Assembly: GCA_024233305.1 (NCBI GenBank) | Contig: JACKPV010000026.1 | Location: forward strand, 1 to 64,000 | Direction: 5' to 3' | Source of the DNA: Verrucomicrobiales bacterium | GTDB taxonomy: Bacteria; Verrucomicrobiota; Verrucomicrobiia; Limisphaerales; J093 | DNA length: 64,000 nt | Shown here: in pieces, positions 25,893-33,863 of the stretch | Layout: each line of letters begins with the position of its first letter | Position numbering within the stretch: position 1 is the first letter of the stretch | Notes under the pieces: generated by a model | What the model saw: the letters and a program-made list of their open reading frames with translations, nothing else | What the model was told of the DNA's origin: nothing | Database searches by the model: none | Position numbers and translations under genes: made by a program

Positions 25893-26294
25893 ATGAAGGA
25901 ACATTTTTTTTGGGTGGGACTCGGGGGCGGTTTGGGGTCGATGGCGCGCTATGCCTGCTCGGGCTGGGCGGCGCGTCTGTTCGGCGACACGTTCCCTTGG
26001 GGGACACTGATCGTCAACGTGGTCGGCTCCTTCGTGATTGGTTTCGTGGGCACCTTGACGAGTCCCGACGGTCGGTGGTTGCTGGCCCCGGCGGGCCGGA
26101 ACTTCATCCTGCTCGGCTTTTGCGGCGGCTACACGACCTTCTCTTCCTTCAGTCTGCAGACCCTGCGGCTGTTGGACGGCGGGGAGTGGGGGCAGGCCGG
26201 AGCAAACGTGGTGGGCTCGGTCGTCGCGTGCCTGCTGGCGGTATGGATGGGACACGCCCTGGCGGCGTGGCTCAACTCAACCAGGGCTTCCTGA
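25893..26294 (+). CDS. crcB: Fluoride channel CrcB/Fluc
   Basis: Four-helix inner-membrane fluoride exporter of 133 residues that works as a dual-topology dimer. Conserved features are GGGLGSMARY at the first helix, GTLIVNVVGSFVIGF in the second and GFCGGYTTFSSFS, the Phe-box/sodium-site segment, in the third. The stop codon overlaps the ATG of the DUF190 gene by one base, so the two are co-translated; this pairing is common. No fluoride riboswitch could be recognised in the 107 bp upstream. Confidence 0.95.
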   Translation: MKEHFFWVGLGGGLGSMARYACSGWAARLFGDTFPWGTLIVNVVGSFVIGFVGTLTSPDGRWLLAPAGRNFILLGFCGGYTTFSSFSLQTLRLLDGGEWGQAGANVVGSVVACLLAVWMGHALAAWLNSTRAS

Positions 26295-26671
26295 TGCAAA
26301 TCCCGGAAAACGCGGTGTTGCTGCGGGTGTTCGTGGGCGAGGACGACCGTTGCGACCACCGCCCGCTCTTCGAGGCCATCGTGCTCAAAGCGCGCGAACT
26401 CCACCTCGCGGGCGCCACCGTGCTGCGCGGTCCGCTGGGCTTCGGGCGCTCCAGCCTCCTCCACACGGCCAAGATCCTGCGCCTGTCCCAGGACCTGCCC
26501 GTGGTGATCGAAATCGTCGATTCGCGGGAGAAGATCGACGCCTTCCTGCCGGTGCTCGAGGGGATGATGCAGGGCGGGTTGGTGACGCTCGAAAAGGTCC
26601 AGGTGCTGCACTACCGCTCCGCTACCGCAGCTGGGCAAACGGCTTCTCCGGATCGACCCCCAGATCGCTGA
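26294..26671 (+). CDS. DUF190 family protein
   Basis: A 125-residue soluble protein of the DUF190 family (PII-like fold), with LRVFVGEDDR, LFEAIVLKARELHLAGATVL, GPLGFGRSS and PVVIEIVDSREKIDAFLPVL. Such genes regularly follow crcB and probably modulate the channel; the mechanism is not established. The start overlaps the crcB stop as TGATG. The 3' end extends 50 bp into the oppositely oriented aceE gene, giving an extra tail (about 15 residues after LHYRS) relative to the usual family end. Confidence 0.9.
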   Translation: MQIPENAVLLRVFVGEDDRCDHRPLFEAIVLKARELHLAGATVLRGPLGFGRSSLLHTAKILRLSQDLPVVIEIVDSREKIDAFLPVLEGMMQGGLVTLEKVQVLHYRSATAAGQTASPDRPPDR

Positions 26672-29282
26672 CGGCCCCGGCGACCACCTTCGGTTCGATG
26701 GCACCCCGGCGGGCGAGTTCATGCAGGGTTGCGATGACGGTGCTTTCCGCGTCGACCTCGAAAAAGCGGCGCAGGCGCGGCCGGGTGTCGCTGCGTCCGA
26801 ACCCATCCGTCCCCAGCGTGACCAGGCCGCCGGGAACCCAGGGTGCGATGAGGTCCGGCACAGCGCGGATATTGTCCGAAACGGCCACGAAAACGCCTTC
26901 CTCACCGGTGAGCTTTTGCCGCACCAACGGGATGCGCGCCGGTTCGGTCGGGTGAAGCCGGTTCCAGCGTTCGCACTGAACGGCCTCGTTCCGTAGCCGC
27001 TTGTAACTGGTGCCGCTCCAGACGTCGGCGGACACGCCATAGCGCTCGGCCAGGATCGTCCGGGCGCGGAGGGCTTCGTTGATGATCGGGCCGCTGCCGA
27101 GCAGGTGGGCCTTGTGGGGCAGCCCGGGCGGCCCTGCCTGGAAACGGTAGAGCCCGTCGAGCACACCCTGTTCCACCCCTTCGGGCATCGGGGGCATGAG
27201 ATAGTTGTCATTGTACAGGGCGAGATAATAGAACAAGTCTTCTCCGTCCTGGTACATGCGCTTGAGCCCGTCCGCCACGATGAGCGCCACCTCGAAGGCA
27301 AATGCCGGATCGTAAGCGAGCAGGGTGGGGATGGTGCTCGCCGCCAGGAGACTGTGCCCGTCCTGATGTTGCAGCCCCTCGCCGTTCAAGGACGTCCGCC
27401 CGGAAGTCGCCCCTAGCAGGAACCCCCTGGCCTTGATGTCGCCGGCAAGCCACATCAAATCGCCGACCCGCTGGAACCCGAACATTGAGTAATAGATGTA
27501 GAACGGGATCATGTTTACCCCGTGCGTCGCGTAGGCGGTGCCGGCGGCGATGAAGGAGGACATGGAACCCGCCTCCGTGATGCCCTCTTCCAGAATCTGA
27601 CCGTCCTTGGTTTCGTGGTAGTAGAGCAGCGATTTACTGTCGACGGGTTCATAAAGCTGGCCGCGATGAGCGTAAATCCCGACCTCACGAAAGAGGGCGT
27701 CCATGCCGAAAGTGCGGGCTTCGTCAGGGATGATGGGCACGATGTGGCGTCCGATGCCCCGGTGGCGCAACAGCACGCTGAGCAGGCGGACAAACGCCAT
27801 GGTGGTGGAGACCTCGAGCTTGCCGGAGCCTTTGAGGAACTCGGCGAGCGTGTCGATGCCGGGCACGGGCAGGGGCTCAGCCAGCACCCGGCGTTCGGGC
27901 ACGAAGCCGCCCAGTTCGCGCCGGCGATCATGCAGGTAGATCGCTTCGGGGCTGCCTTCCGGGGGCCGGTAGAACGGCGCTTCCGCGATTTCCTCGTCCT
28001 GGATCGGGACGGCAAACCGGGAGCGAAACTCGCGCAGCTCCTTCTCGTTCAGCTTCTTTTGCTGATGCGTGATGTTCCGGCCTTCGCCGGCCTCGCCCAG
28101 TCCGTAGCCCTTGATGGTCTTGGCGAGGATCACCGTGGGCTGTCCCTGATGTTCCATGGCCGCCCGGTAGGCTGCATGGACCTTCCGTGGGTCGTGACCG
28201 CCGCGCAGCAGCTTGCGGATTTCGTCGTCGGTGAGGTGATTGACCAGGGTTAGGAGTTCCGGGTACTTGCCGAAGAAGTGCTTCCGGGTGTAGCTGCCGG
28301 GCTCGACCGAGTACTTCTGATAGTCACCGTCAACGGCCTCCTCCATGCGTTTGATGAGGAGGCCCGTGGAATCGGCGGCGAGCAGGGGATCCCAATTCGA
28401 GCCCCAGATGACCTTGATCACATTCCAACCGGCGCCCCGGAAAGCGGCCTCGAGTTCCTGGATGATCTTGCCGTTGCCGCGGACGGGGCCATCGAGCCGC
28501 TGGAGGTTGCAGTTCACGACCCAGACCAGATTGTCCAGGCCCTCCCGCGAGGCCAGCGTCAACGAGCCCAGGGTTTCCGGTTCGTCGCTTTCGCCGTCGC
28601 CGACGAAACACCACACCTTCGGCTCCGGGCTCTTGAGGAAACCGCGGGCCTTGAGGTAGCGGTTGAAGCGGGCCTGGTAGATCGACATGATCGGACCCAG
28701 CCCCATCGAGACGGTGGGGAACTGCCAGAAATCCGGCATGAGATAGGGATGCGGGTAGGAGGAGAGGCCGCCGCCCTCGGCGAGTTCCTGCCGGAAATGC
28801 TGGAGCTGGCTTTCCTGCAGGCGTCCCTCCAGGAAGGCCCGCGCGTAGACTCCGGGCGAGGCGTGGCCCTGGAAATAGACGCTGTCCGCCGGATGTTCGT
28901 CGCACCGTCCGCGGAAGAAGTGGTTGAACCCCACTTCGTAAAGGGTGGCGCTCGAGGCGTAGGTCGAGATGTGGCCGCCCAGCCCGTTGTGCTTCCGGTT
29001 GGCGTTCACGACCATGGCCATGGCATTCCACCGGATCAGGCTCTTGATCCGCTGTTCCATTGTGCGGTCGCCCGGCATTGGCGGTTCGGCTTCCGGCGGA
29101 ATCGTGTTGACGTAGGGCGTGCTGATGGTGCGCGGCGCCGGCACGCCCGAACGGCGGAGGTTCTCGAGCAAGCCCGTCAGCAGGCGGCGGGATCGATCCC
29201 CGTCGTGGCCGGCGAGGGTGAGGCCAAGCAGGCGGGCGTGGGTTTCCAGCCAGTTCTGTTCGCGTGTTTCTTGATTGCTCAT
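26622..29282 (-). CDS. aceE: Pyruvate dehydrogenase E1 component, homodimeric type
   Basis: Thiamine diphosphate enzyme that decarboxylates pyruvate and acetylates the lipoyl group of E2. 886 residues, almost the same as E. coli AceE (887). Key segments are GHISTYASSATLYEVGFNHF, QGHASPGVYARAFLEGRL, the ThDP motif GDGESDEPETLGSL ... NCNLQRLDGPVRGNGKI, TIKGYGLGEAGEGRN, and the C-terminal LASDNIRAVPDLIAPWVPG-type region (here VSDNIRAVPDLIAPWVPGG). The start at 29282 (MSNQETREQ) gives the family N-terminus; the open frame further upstream is spurious. E2 and E3 are not in the window. It is divergent from a lipoate ligase, which fits the need for lipoylated E2. Confidence 0.96.
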   Translation of the reverse strand: MSNQETREQNWLETHARLLGLTLAGHDGDRSRRLLTGLLENLRRSGVPAPRTISTPYVNTIPPEAEPPMPGDRTMEQRIKSLIRWNAMAMVVNANRKHNGLGGHISTYASSATLYEVGFNHFFRGRCDEHPADSVYFQGHASPGVYARAFLEGRLQESQLQHFRQELAEGGGLSSYPHPYLMPDFWQFPTVSMGLGPIMSIYQARFNRYLKARGFLKSPEPKVWCFVGDGESDEPETLGSLTLASREGLDNLVWVVNCNLQRLDGPVRGNGKIIQELEAAFRGAGWNVIKVIWGSNWDPLLAADSTGLLIKRMEEAVDGDYQKYSVEPGSYTRKHFFGKYPELLTLVNHLTDDEIRKLLRGGHDPRKVHAAYRAAMEHQGQPTVILAKTIKGYGLGEAGEGRNITHQQKKLNEKELREFRSRFAVPIQDEEIAEAPFYRPPEGSPEAIYLHDRRRELGGFVPERRVLAEPLPVPGIDTLAEFLKGSGKLEVSTTMAFVRLLSVLLRHRGIGRHIVPIIPDEARTFGMDALFREVGIYAHRGQLYEPVDSKSLLYYHETKDGQILEEGITEAGSMSSFIAAGTAYATHGVNMIPFYIYYSMFGFQRVGDLMWLAGDIKARGFLLGATSGRTSLNGEGLQHQDGHSLLAASTIPTLLAYDPAFAFEVALIVADGLKRMYQDGEDLFYYLALYNDNYLMPPMPEGVEQGVLDGLYRFQAGPPGLPHKAHLLGSGPIINEALRARTILAERYGVSADVWSGTSYKRLRNEAVQCERWNRLHPTEPARIPLVRQKLTGEEGVFVAVSDNIRAVPDLIAPWVPGGLVTLGTDGFGRSDTRPRLRRFFEVDAESTVIATLHELARRGAIEPKVVAGAVSDLGVDPEKPFAQLR

Positions 29283-29434
29283 CGCTTCAAATCTCATGAA
29301 CCCTGGGCCGTCCTTCGTGGCGTGGCCGACGGGGCCGGCGGCTTTGGGAAGGCGGCGCCACCCGGGGCGGGACTGATGCCGGTCCGTCGGGCCGCGCGCG
29401 CCGCGCCAAGATAGACGCGAACCGCCGCTGAACA

Positions 29435-30148
29435 ATGAAATATCTCGATCTGACCCTGCCCGGGGCGGCGGCCAATCTCGCCTGCGAGGAGGCCTTGCTC
29501 GAACAGGCCGAGGCCGGCGGCCCGGAATGCCTGCGGTTCTGGGAAGCGTCCGAGCCGTTTGTCGTGCTGGGTTACGCCAACCGGAGCGCCCGCGAAACCC
29601 GGTTGGCGGTCTGTGCCGCCCGCGGCATTCCCGTGCTCCGACGGATCACCGGCGGCGGCACGGTGGTCCAGATGCCCGGGGTGTTCAACTACGCGGTCAT
29701 CCTGCGGACCGACCGTCCCGGGTTCGAGGGGATTTCGCAGACGAACCGCCTCGTGCTGGACCAGGTCGTCCGTGCCATCGAGACCGCCGGCGGTCCGACC
29801 GTGGTCCGGCGTGGAGACACCGACCTTTGCCTCGGTGATCGGAAATTCGCCGGCAACGCCCAGCGCCGCGGACGTTTCGCTCTGATCTTCCACGGCAGCA
29901 TCCTGCTTGATCCGGACTTCGCGCTGATCGACGCCCTGTTACCGGCGCCCTCGCGCGAACCCGACTACCGGGCCGGCCGATCCCATCGTGATTTCCTGAC
30001 GACCCTGCCGGTGTCGGAGGAGGAGTTGAAGCGGGGCCTGCGCAGCGTCTGGGAAGCGGAAGAGCCGGTCGGGGGGACGCCGTACGCGCGCATCGAGGAG
30101 CTGGTCGCAGCGAAGTATGCGCGGCCGGAATGGAACGGGAAGCTCTGA
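29435..30148 (+). CDS. Lipoate--protein ligase/lipoyltransferase family (LplA/LipM-like)
   Basis: A 237-residue biotin/lipoate transferase-fold (PF03099) protein. Conserved features are LGYANRSARET, RRITGGGTVVQMPGVFNY (the lipoate-binding RRxxGGG loop), TDLCLGDRKFAGNAQRRGR with the catalytic lysine, and FHGSILLD. It lacks the C-terminal accessory domain of E. coli LplA, so it may be an octanoyl/lipoyl transferase (LipM/LipL type) rather than a free-lipoate ligase. Divergent from aceE with 152 bp between starts, suggesting that lipoylation of 2-oxoacid dehydrogenase is its job. Confidence 0.88.
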   Translation: MKYLDLTLPGAAANLACEEALLEQAEAGGPECLRFWEASEPFVVLGYANRSARETRLAVCAARGIPVLRRITGGGTVVQMPGVFNYAVILRTDRPGFEGISQTNRLVLDQVVRAIETAGGPTVVRRGDTDLCLGDRKFAGNAQRRGRFALIFHGSILLDPDFALIDALLPAPSREPDYRAGRSHRDFLTTLPVSEEELKRGLRSVWEAEEPVGGTPYARIEELVAAKYARPEWNGKL

Positions 30149-30432
30149 CCTGGGGGTGCCGGGATCACAACTAAAGGCGGCTTCTATTTTGGATTCGACA
30201 GGGTTTGGCGGGGCAGCGATAGTGCCCGCACGTTCGTTCGGGGCCGGCCCGACGGACCATTCGAAAACCCGAACATGAGCCGGCACCCGGCCATTCCGAA
30301 TCCGTCGGTGCCGGATACCTCCCACCCTGACTCGCCGCGCTGGCGGCTCTGGTGGCCGGGAGCCCGGCCCGCCGGTCCCGGATACCGGCTCATTCGGATG
30401 CCCCGGTCCGGACGGTCGCCGCGTCAACTGGC

Positions 30433-31326
30433 ATGAATCCTCATCGCTCCCAGCCCGCCCCGGGCGAGCCTCCCTCCGGCGAGGCACTTGCTTGGCAGAG
30501 CCGGGATGGGTTGGTCCTGCGTGGACGGATGTGGCCGCCCGGGGAAACGTCCTCGGCAGTGATCGGTCTGGTGCATGGATTGGGGGAGCACTGCGGGCGG
30601 TATGCCGTGTTGGTTGATTGCCTCAACCGGGCGGGTTGCACGATGGCGGCGTTCGATCTGCGCGGCCACGGTCTGTCCGATGGGACGCGCGGTCATGCGC
30701 GCAGTTATCGGGCCCTGATGCACGACATCTCCGATTTTCTGGAGGTCGTGTCCGGCCGGACCAGCGGACAGGCGGTCTTTCTTTACGGCCATGGTTTGGG
30801 CGGAAACCTGGTGATCAATTTCCTCCTCCGGCACCAGCGAGCGATCAACGGCGTGGTGGCGTCGGCGCCGGTCCTGCGGCCCTCCCGAACCATCCCCCTG
30901 TGGAAGCGCGCGCTCGTTCGATTCCTGCGCTACGCGTACCCGACGGCGACGTTGCCCAGCGGGCTCGAACTACCGGCGTTGTCGCGGGATCCGGCGGTGG
31001 TGGCGGCTTACCGGGCGGATCCCCTCGTGCACAACCGCGTGTCGGCCCGGTTGGCCGTCGACGTATTGGAGGCGGGCGAATGGGCGCTTGAACGGGCCGC
31101 CGATTTTCCCCGCGACCTCCTCCTGATGCATGGCACCGCCGACCGGATTGCGTCGCCGGAGGCGAGCCGCCGCTGGTGCATCCGGGCGGGATCCGGTTGC
31201 GAATTGCAGCTTTGGGAGGGGTTCCGGCACGAACTTCTCCATGAGCCGGGGCGCGAGGCGGTGCTGGCCCGGGTGGCTCAGTGGATTGGCAGGCGAACGG
31301 CGGCTCACCACGGCGCGGACCGGTAG
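30433..31326 (+). CDS. Lysophospholipase-like alpha/beta hydrolase with serine-to-glycine change
   Basis: A 297-residue Hydrolase_4 family protein resembling monoacylglycerol lipase: LVHGLGEHCGRYAVLVDCL (oxyanion region), FDLRGHGLSDGTRGHARSY, and a C-terminal Asp and His of the triad (LLMHGTADRI, D237; GFRHELLHE, H266). The nucleophile elbow, normally GHSxGG, reads YGHGLGGN: residue 121 is glycine, codon GGT at 30793-30795, one base from the serine codon AGT. Unless this is a sequencing error the enzyme lacks its nucleophile and may be a binding pseudo-enzyme. The 3' end overlaps the convergent SDR gene by 22 bp. Confidence 0.9.
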   Translation: MNPHRSQPAPGEPPSGEALAWQSRDGLVLRGRMWPPGETSSAVIGLVHGLGEHCGRYAVLVDCLNRAGCTMAAFDLRGHGLSDGTRGHARSYRALMHDISDFLEVVSGRTSGQAVFLYGHGLGGNLVINFLLRHQRAINGVVASAPVLRPSRTIPLWKRALVRFLRYAYPTATLPSGLELPALSRDPAVVAAYRADPLVHNRVSARLAVDVLEAGEWALERAADFPRDLLLMHGTADRIASPEASRRWCIRAGSGCELQLWEGFRHELLHEPGREAVLARVAQWIGRRTAAHHGADR

Positions 31327-32900
31327 TCCTTGAGGAACTGGCCCCACACGTGCTCGCCGGTGTTGAACCCGTGGATGATCGGATCCACGATGCGGGCCGC
31401 GCCATCCACGATGTCCAGCGGCGGGTGGAACCGGTGGTCGGCGGTCTTGCGGGCCGCGATGGCGTGCGGGTCTTCGTCCGTCACCCATCCGGTGTCGACC
31501 GCGTTCATGTGGATGCCGTCCGCATGGTAATCGGCGGCGGAGGTCCGGGTCATCATGTTCAGGGCGGCCTTCGCCATGTTCGTGTGGGGATGGCGGGTCG
31601 TTTTGAATTTTCGATAGAATTGTCCCTCGACTGCGGAGACGTTTACCACGTGTTTGTCGCGCTCGGGGGTGCGTCGCAGGAGCGGCTTCAGCCGGGCGTT
31701 CAGGACGAAGGGAGCGACCGCGTTGACCAACTGGGTTTCGAGCAACTCGACCGAAGGGACTTCGTCCAGCATGAGGCGCCAGGAATTCCGCTCGCGCAAG
31801 TCCACCTGCTGCCGGTCTTGATCGAGACGGCCTTCCGGAAAGAGCGCGCGTTGGGCCTCGATTTCCTCGGGGAGCAGGCGGGCCTGCGACAACTCGGCGG
31901 CGTGGGTGAGCCCGGCGGCAGCGGAGGGCATCGGCGCCGTCACCGCCACCGGGTCGCCCTCGGGCAGGAGATGATAACCGCGCAGGCCCTCGTAGGCGCC
32001 GACCAACCGCGCGACCGGTTCCTCCAGCGAAGCGAGACCGGCCCGCTCCTGTTCCATCATGTGCCGGTAGAAATCCGGCGGACGCCGTACCGTTTGGCAG
32101 GCGTTGTTGATGACGAAGTCCAGCCGGGTTCCGGTGCCGATCAAGTGCCGGCAGAAGGCCTCGACGCTGGGGGTGTGGCGCAGGTCGAGCCCGAAGATCT
32201 CGATCCGGTCGCCCCAGGTCGTGAAATCCGCCTCCTGCGCATAGCGCCGGGCGGCGTCGCGCGGGAAGCGCGTGGTCACAATGAGCCGGGCGCCGGAGCG
32301 CAGCAGCTTGATGCCGGCCTGGTAGCCGATCTTCACCCGGCCCCCCGTCAGCAGCGCCACCCGACCGCGCAGGTCCGCCAGTTCCCCGCGTTTCCGATGG
32401 TTGAACTCGGCGCAAGCGGGGCACAGCTGGTCGTAGAAGTGGTGAATCTGGCGGTAGTCCTGTTTGCAGATGTAACAGTTCTGCGGCTCGACCACCTCGC
32501 GGAAGTCCGGATCATCGCGGACCTCAATCTGTTCGAACTCCGGTGGGGGATACACATTCGGGGTGGTGAAAACCGGTTTGCGGCGCAGGTTGCGGATGCC
32601 CGTTTCGCCCAGGACCTCCTCCGTCTGCTTCAGCTTCGCGGCCTTGCGCTCCCGCAGCTTGAGCTTCTGCCGTCGACGCCGCTGGGTGGCGTCCGGGCAA
32701 TAGACCTCGCCGGCGGCGGTGAGCAGCCGGGTGCGATCCGCCAGGTCGAGGCGGTCGAGCAACGACCGATCCACCGCCACCGCTTCGAGCACCGCCACGG
32801 TGGCGAGCAACTGTTCGGTGGACGGGCGGGCCGTCGGCTCGGCTTCGCTGGCGGAGCGGGCCGGGTTCAGCGTTTTCGGTTCATGTTCCCCGAACGACAT
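31305..32900 (-). CDS. Atypical SDR-fold protein with N-terminal zinc-ribbon
   Basis: 531 residues. Residues 1-125 are charged and unassigned; C142-x2-C145 and C160-x2-C163 (YICK ... CPAC) form a likely zinc ribbon; from about 179 a short-chain dehydrogenase/reductase fold follows (VALLTGGRVKIGYQAGIKLL cofactor loop, LDLRHTPSVEAF, LDFVINNAC). The usual YxxxK active site is altered: VVNVSAVEGQ is followed by HTNMAKAALN, where the lysine remains but threonine occupies the tyrosine position. The protein may therefore bind NAD(P) without classic SDR chemistry. A long insertion (about 310-400) separates the NNAC motif from the active site. Start 32900 is the first plausible ATG; no neighbour suggests a pathway. 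Confidence 0.8.
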   Translation of the reverse strand: MSFGEHEPKTLNPARSASEAEPTARPSTEQLLATVAVLEAVAVDRSLLDRLDLADRTRLLTAAGEVYCPDATQRRRRQKLKLRERKAAKLKQTEEVLGETGIRNLRRKPVFTTPNVYPPPEFEQIEVRDDPDFREVVEPQNCYICKQDYRQIHHFYDQLCPACAEFNHRKRGELADLRGRVALLTGGRVKIGYQAGIKLLRSGARLIVTTRFPRDAARRYAQEADFTTWGDRIEIFGLDLRHTPSVEAFCRHLIGTGTRLDFVINNACQTVRRPPDFYRHMMEQERAGLASLEEPVARLVGAYEGLRGYHLLPEGDPVAVTAPMPSAAAGLTHAAELSQARLLPEEIEAQRALFPEGRLDQDRQQVDLRERNSWRLMLDEVPSVELLETQLVNAVAPFVLNARLKPLLRRTPERDKHVVNVSAVEGQFYRKFKTTRHPHTNMAKAALNMMTRTSAADYHADGIHMNAVDTGWVTDEDPHAIAARKTADHRFHPPLDIVDGAARIVDPIIHGFNTGEHVWGQFLKDYRSAPW

Positions 32901-33034
32901 GCGCCGCAGCGTAGCCGGCCCCGTCGGTGAGTCGAGCCACGATCCCGCCGGGGTTGCTCCCGGGGGGCCGGGGAGCGCCCCCGGGGGACGCCCTTTTTGC
33001 TCGCGGACAACGGCGCTTTCGCTATAACCGGCGC

Positions 33035-33748
33035 ATGCAAACGCGAATTCTCGGGGCCTGCCTGATGGCCGTCTGTTGGAGTGTGGCGGCGGCGGACGAA
33101 GGCTGGGTGAACCTCTGCAACGGCCGCAACCTTGACGGGTGGGTGCAGCGGGGCGGCAAGGCGGTCTATCAGGTGAGCGACGGCGAGATCGTCGGCAGAC
33201 CGGTGCCCAACACCGCGAACTCGTTCCTGTGCACGGCACGCGATTACGCGAACTTCATCCTGGAACTCGATTTCAAACCGATGACCGACCTGAACTCCGG
33301 CGTGCAGATCCGCAGCGAGTGTTACGCTGAGGCGACCAGTTGCGAGGTCAAGGGCAAGACCTTCAAGTTCCCCGCGGGCCGGGTGCACGGCTATCAGGTC
33401 GAGATCGACCCGAGCGACCGCGCCTGGTCCGGCGGCATCTACGATGAGGGGCGACGCGGCTGGCTGAACGATCTGAAGGAAAACCCCGCCGCGCAGAAGG
33501 CCTTCAAGGCCAATGCCTGGAACCATTTCCGCATCGAGTGCCGCGGCGACTCGATCAAGACCTGGATCAACGACGTGCCGGCCGCCGACCTGCACGATGA
33601 CGTCACGCCGAAGGGCTTCATCGCCCTTCAGGTGCACGGCATCGGCAACAAGGAGCCGGGCGACCTCGAGGTCCGCTGGCGGAACATCCGAATCCGCGAA
33701 TTGCCCGCCTCTCCGCCACCCGCCCCGGCGTTGAAAGCAGGCATCTGA
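33035..33748 (+). CDS. DUF1080 (3-keto-disaccharide hydrolase-like) secreted protein
   Basis: A 237-residue exported protein with signal peptide (LGACLMAVCWSVAAA) and one DUF1080/PF06439 jelly-roll domain: WVNLCNGRNLDGWVQRGG, LCTARDYANFILELDF, NSGVQIRSECY, HGYQVEIDPSDRAWSGGIYD, WNHFRIECRGDSIKTWIND and GFIALQVHG. Some family members hydrolyse 3-keto-glycosides, and the fold is shared with concanavalin-like glucanases; activity here is inferred only. A -10-like TATAAC ends six bases before the ATG but its -35 is poorly placed. The family is strongly expanded in Planctomycetes-Verrucomicrobia; a double-domain paralogue lies at 58-59 kb. Confidence 0.92.
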   Translation: MQTRILGACLMAVCWSVAAADEGWVNLCNGRNLDGWVQRGGKAVYQVSDGEIVGRPVPNTANSFLCTARDYANFILELDFKPMTDLNSGVQIRSECYAEATSCEVKGKTFKFPAGRVHGYQVEIDPSDRAWSGGIYDEGRRGWLNDLKENPAAQKAFKANAWNHFRIECRGDSIKTWINDVPAADLHDDVTPKGFIALQVHGIGNKEPGDLEVRWRNIRIRELPASPPPAPALKAGI

Positions 33749-33863
33749 ACTCCCAGAGGTTCCACCTGTCGGTGCGCCCGATTGCCCCCGGAGCGCCCGG
33801 CTCCTGGCTGGCGGGTGGCCGGGTTCCCGGCCCGCATCAACCCCACCGCTTGGAAAACGTCGC

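Noticed and set aside
29283..29435. N-terminal extension of aceE back to 29435
   Set aside because: The extra 51 residues are low-complexity Arg/Pro/Gly, overlap the lipoate ligase start, and the 29282 start gives the exact family length.
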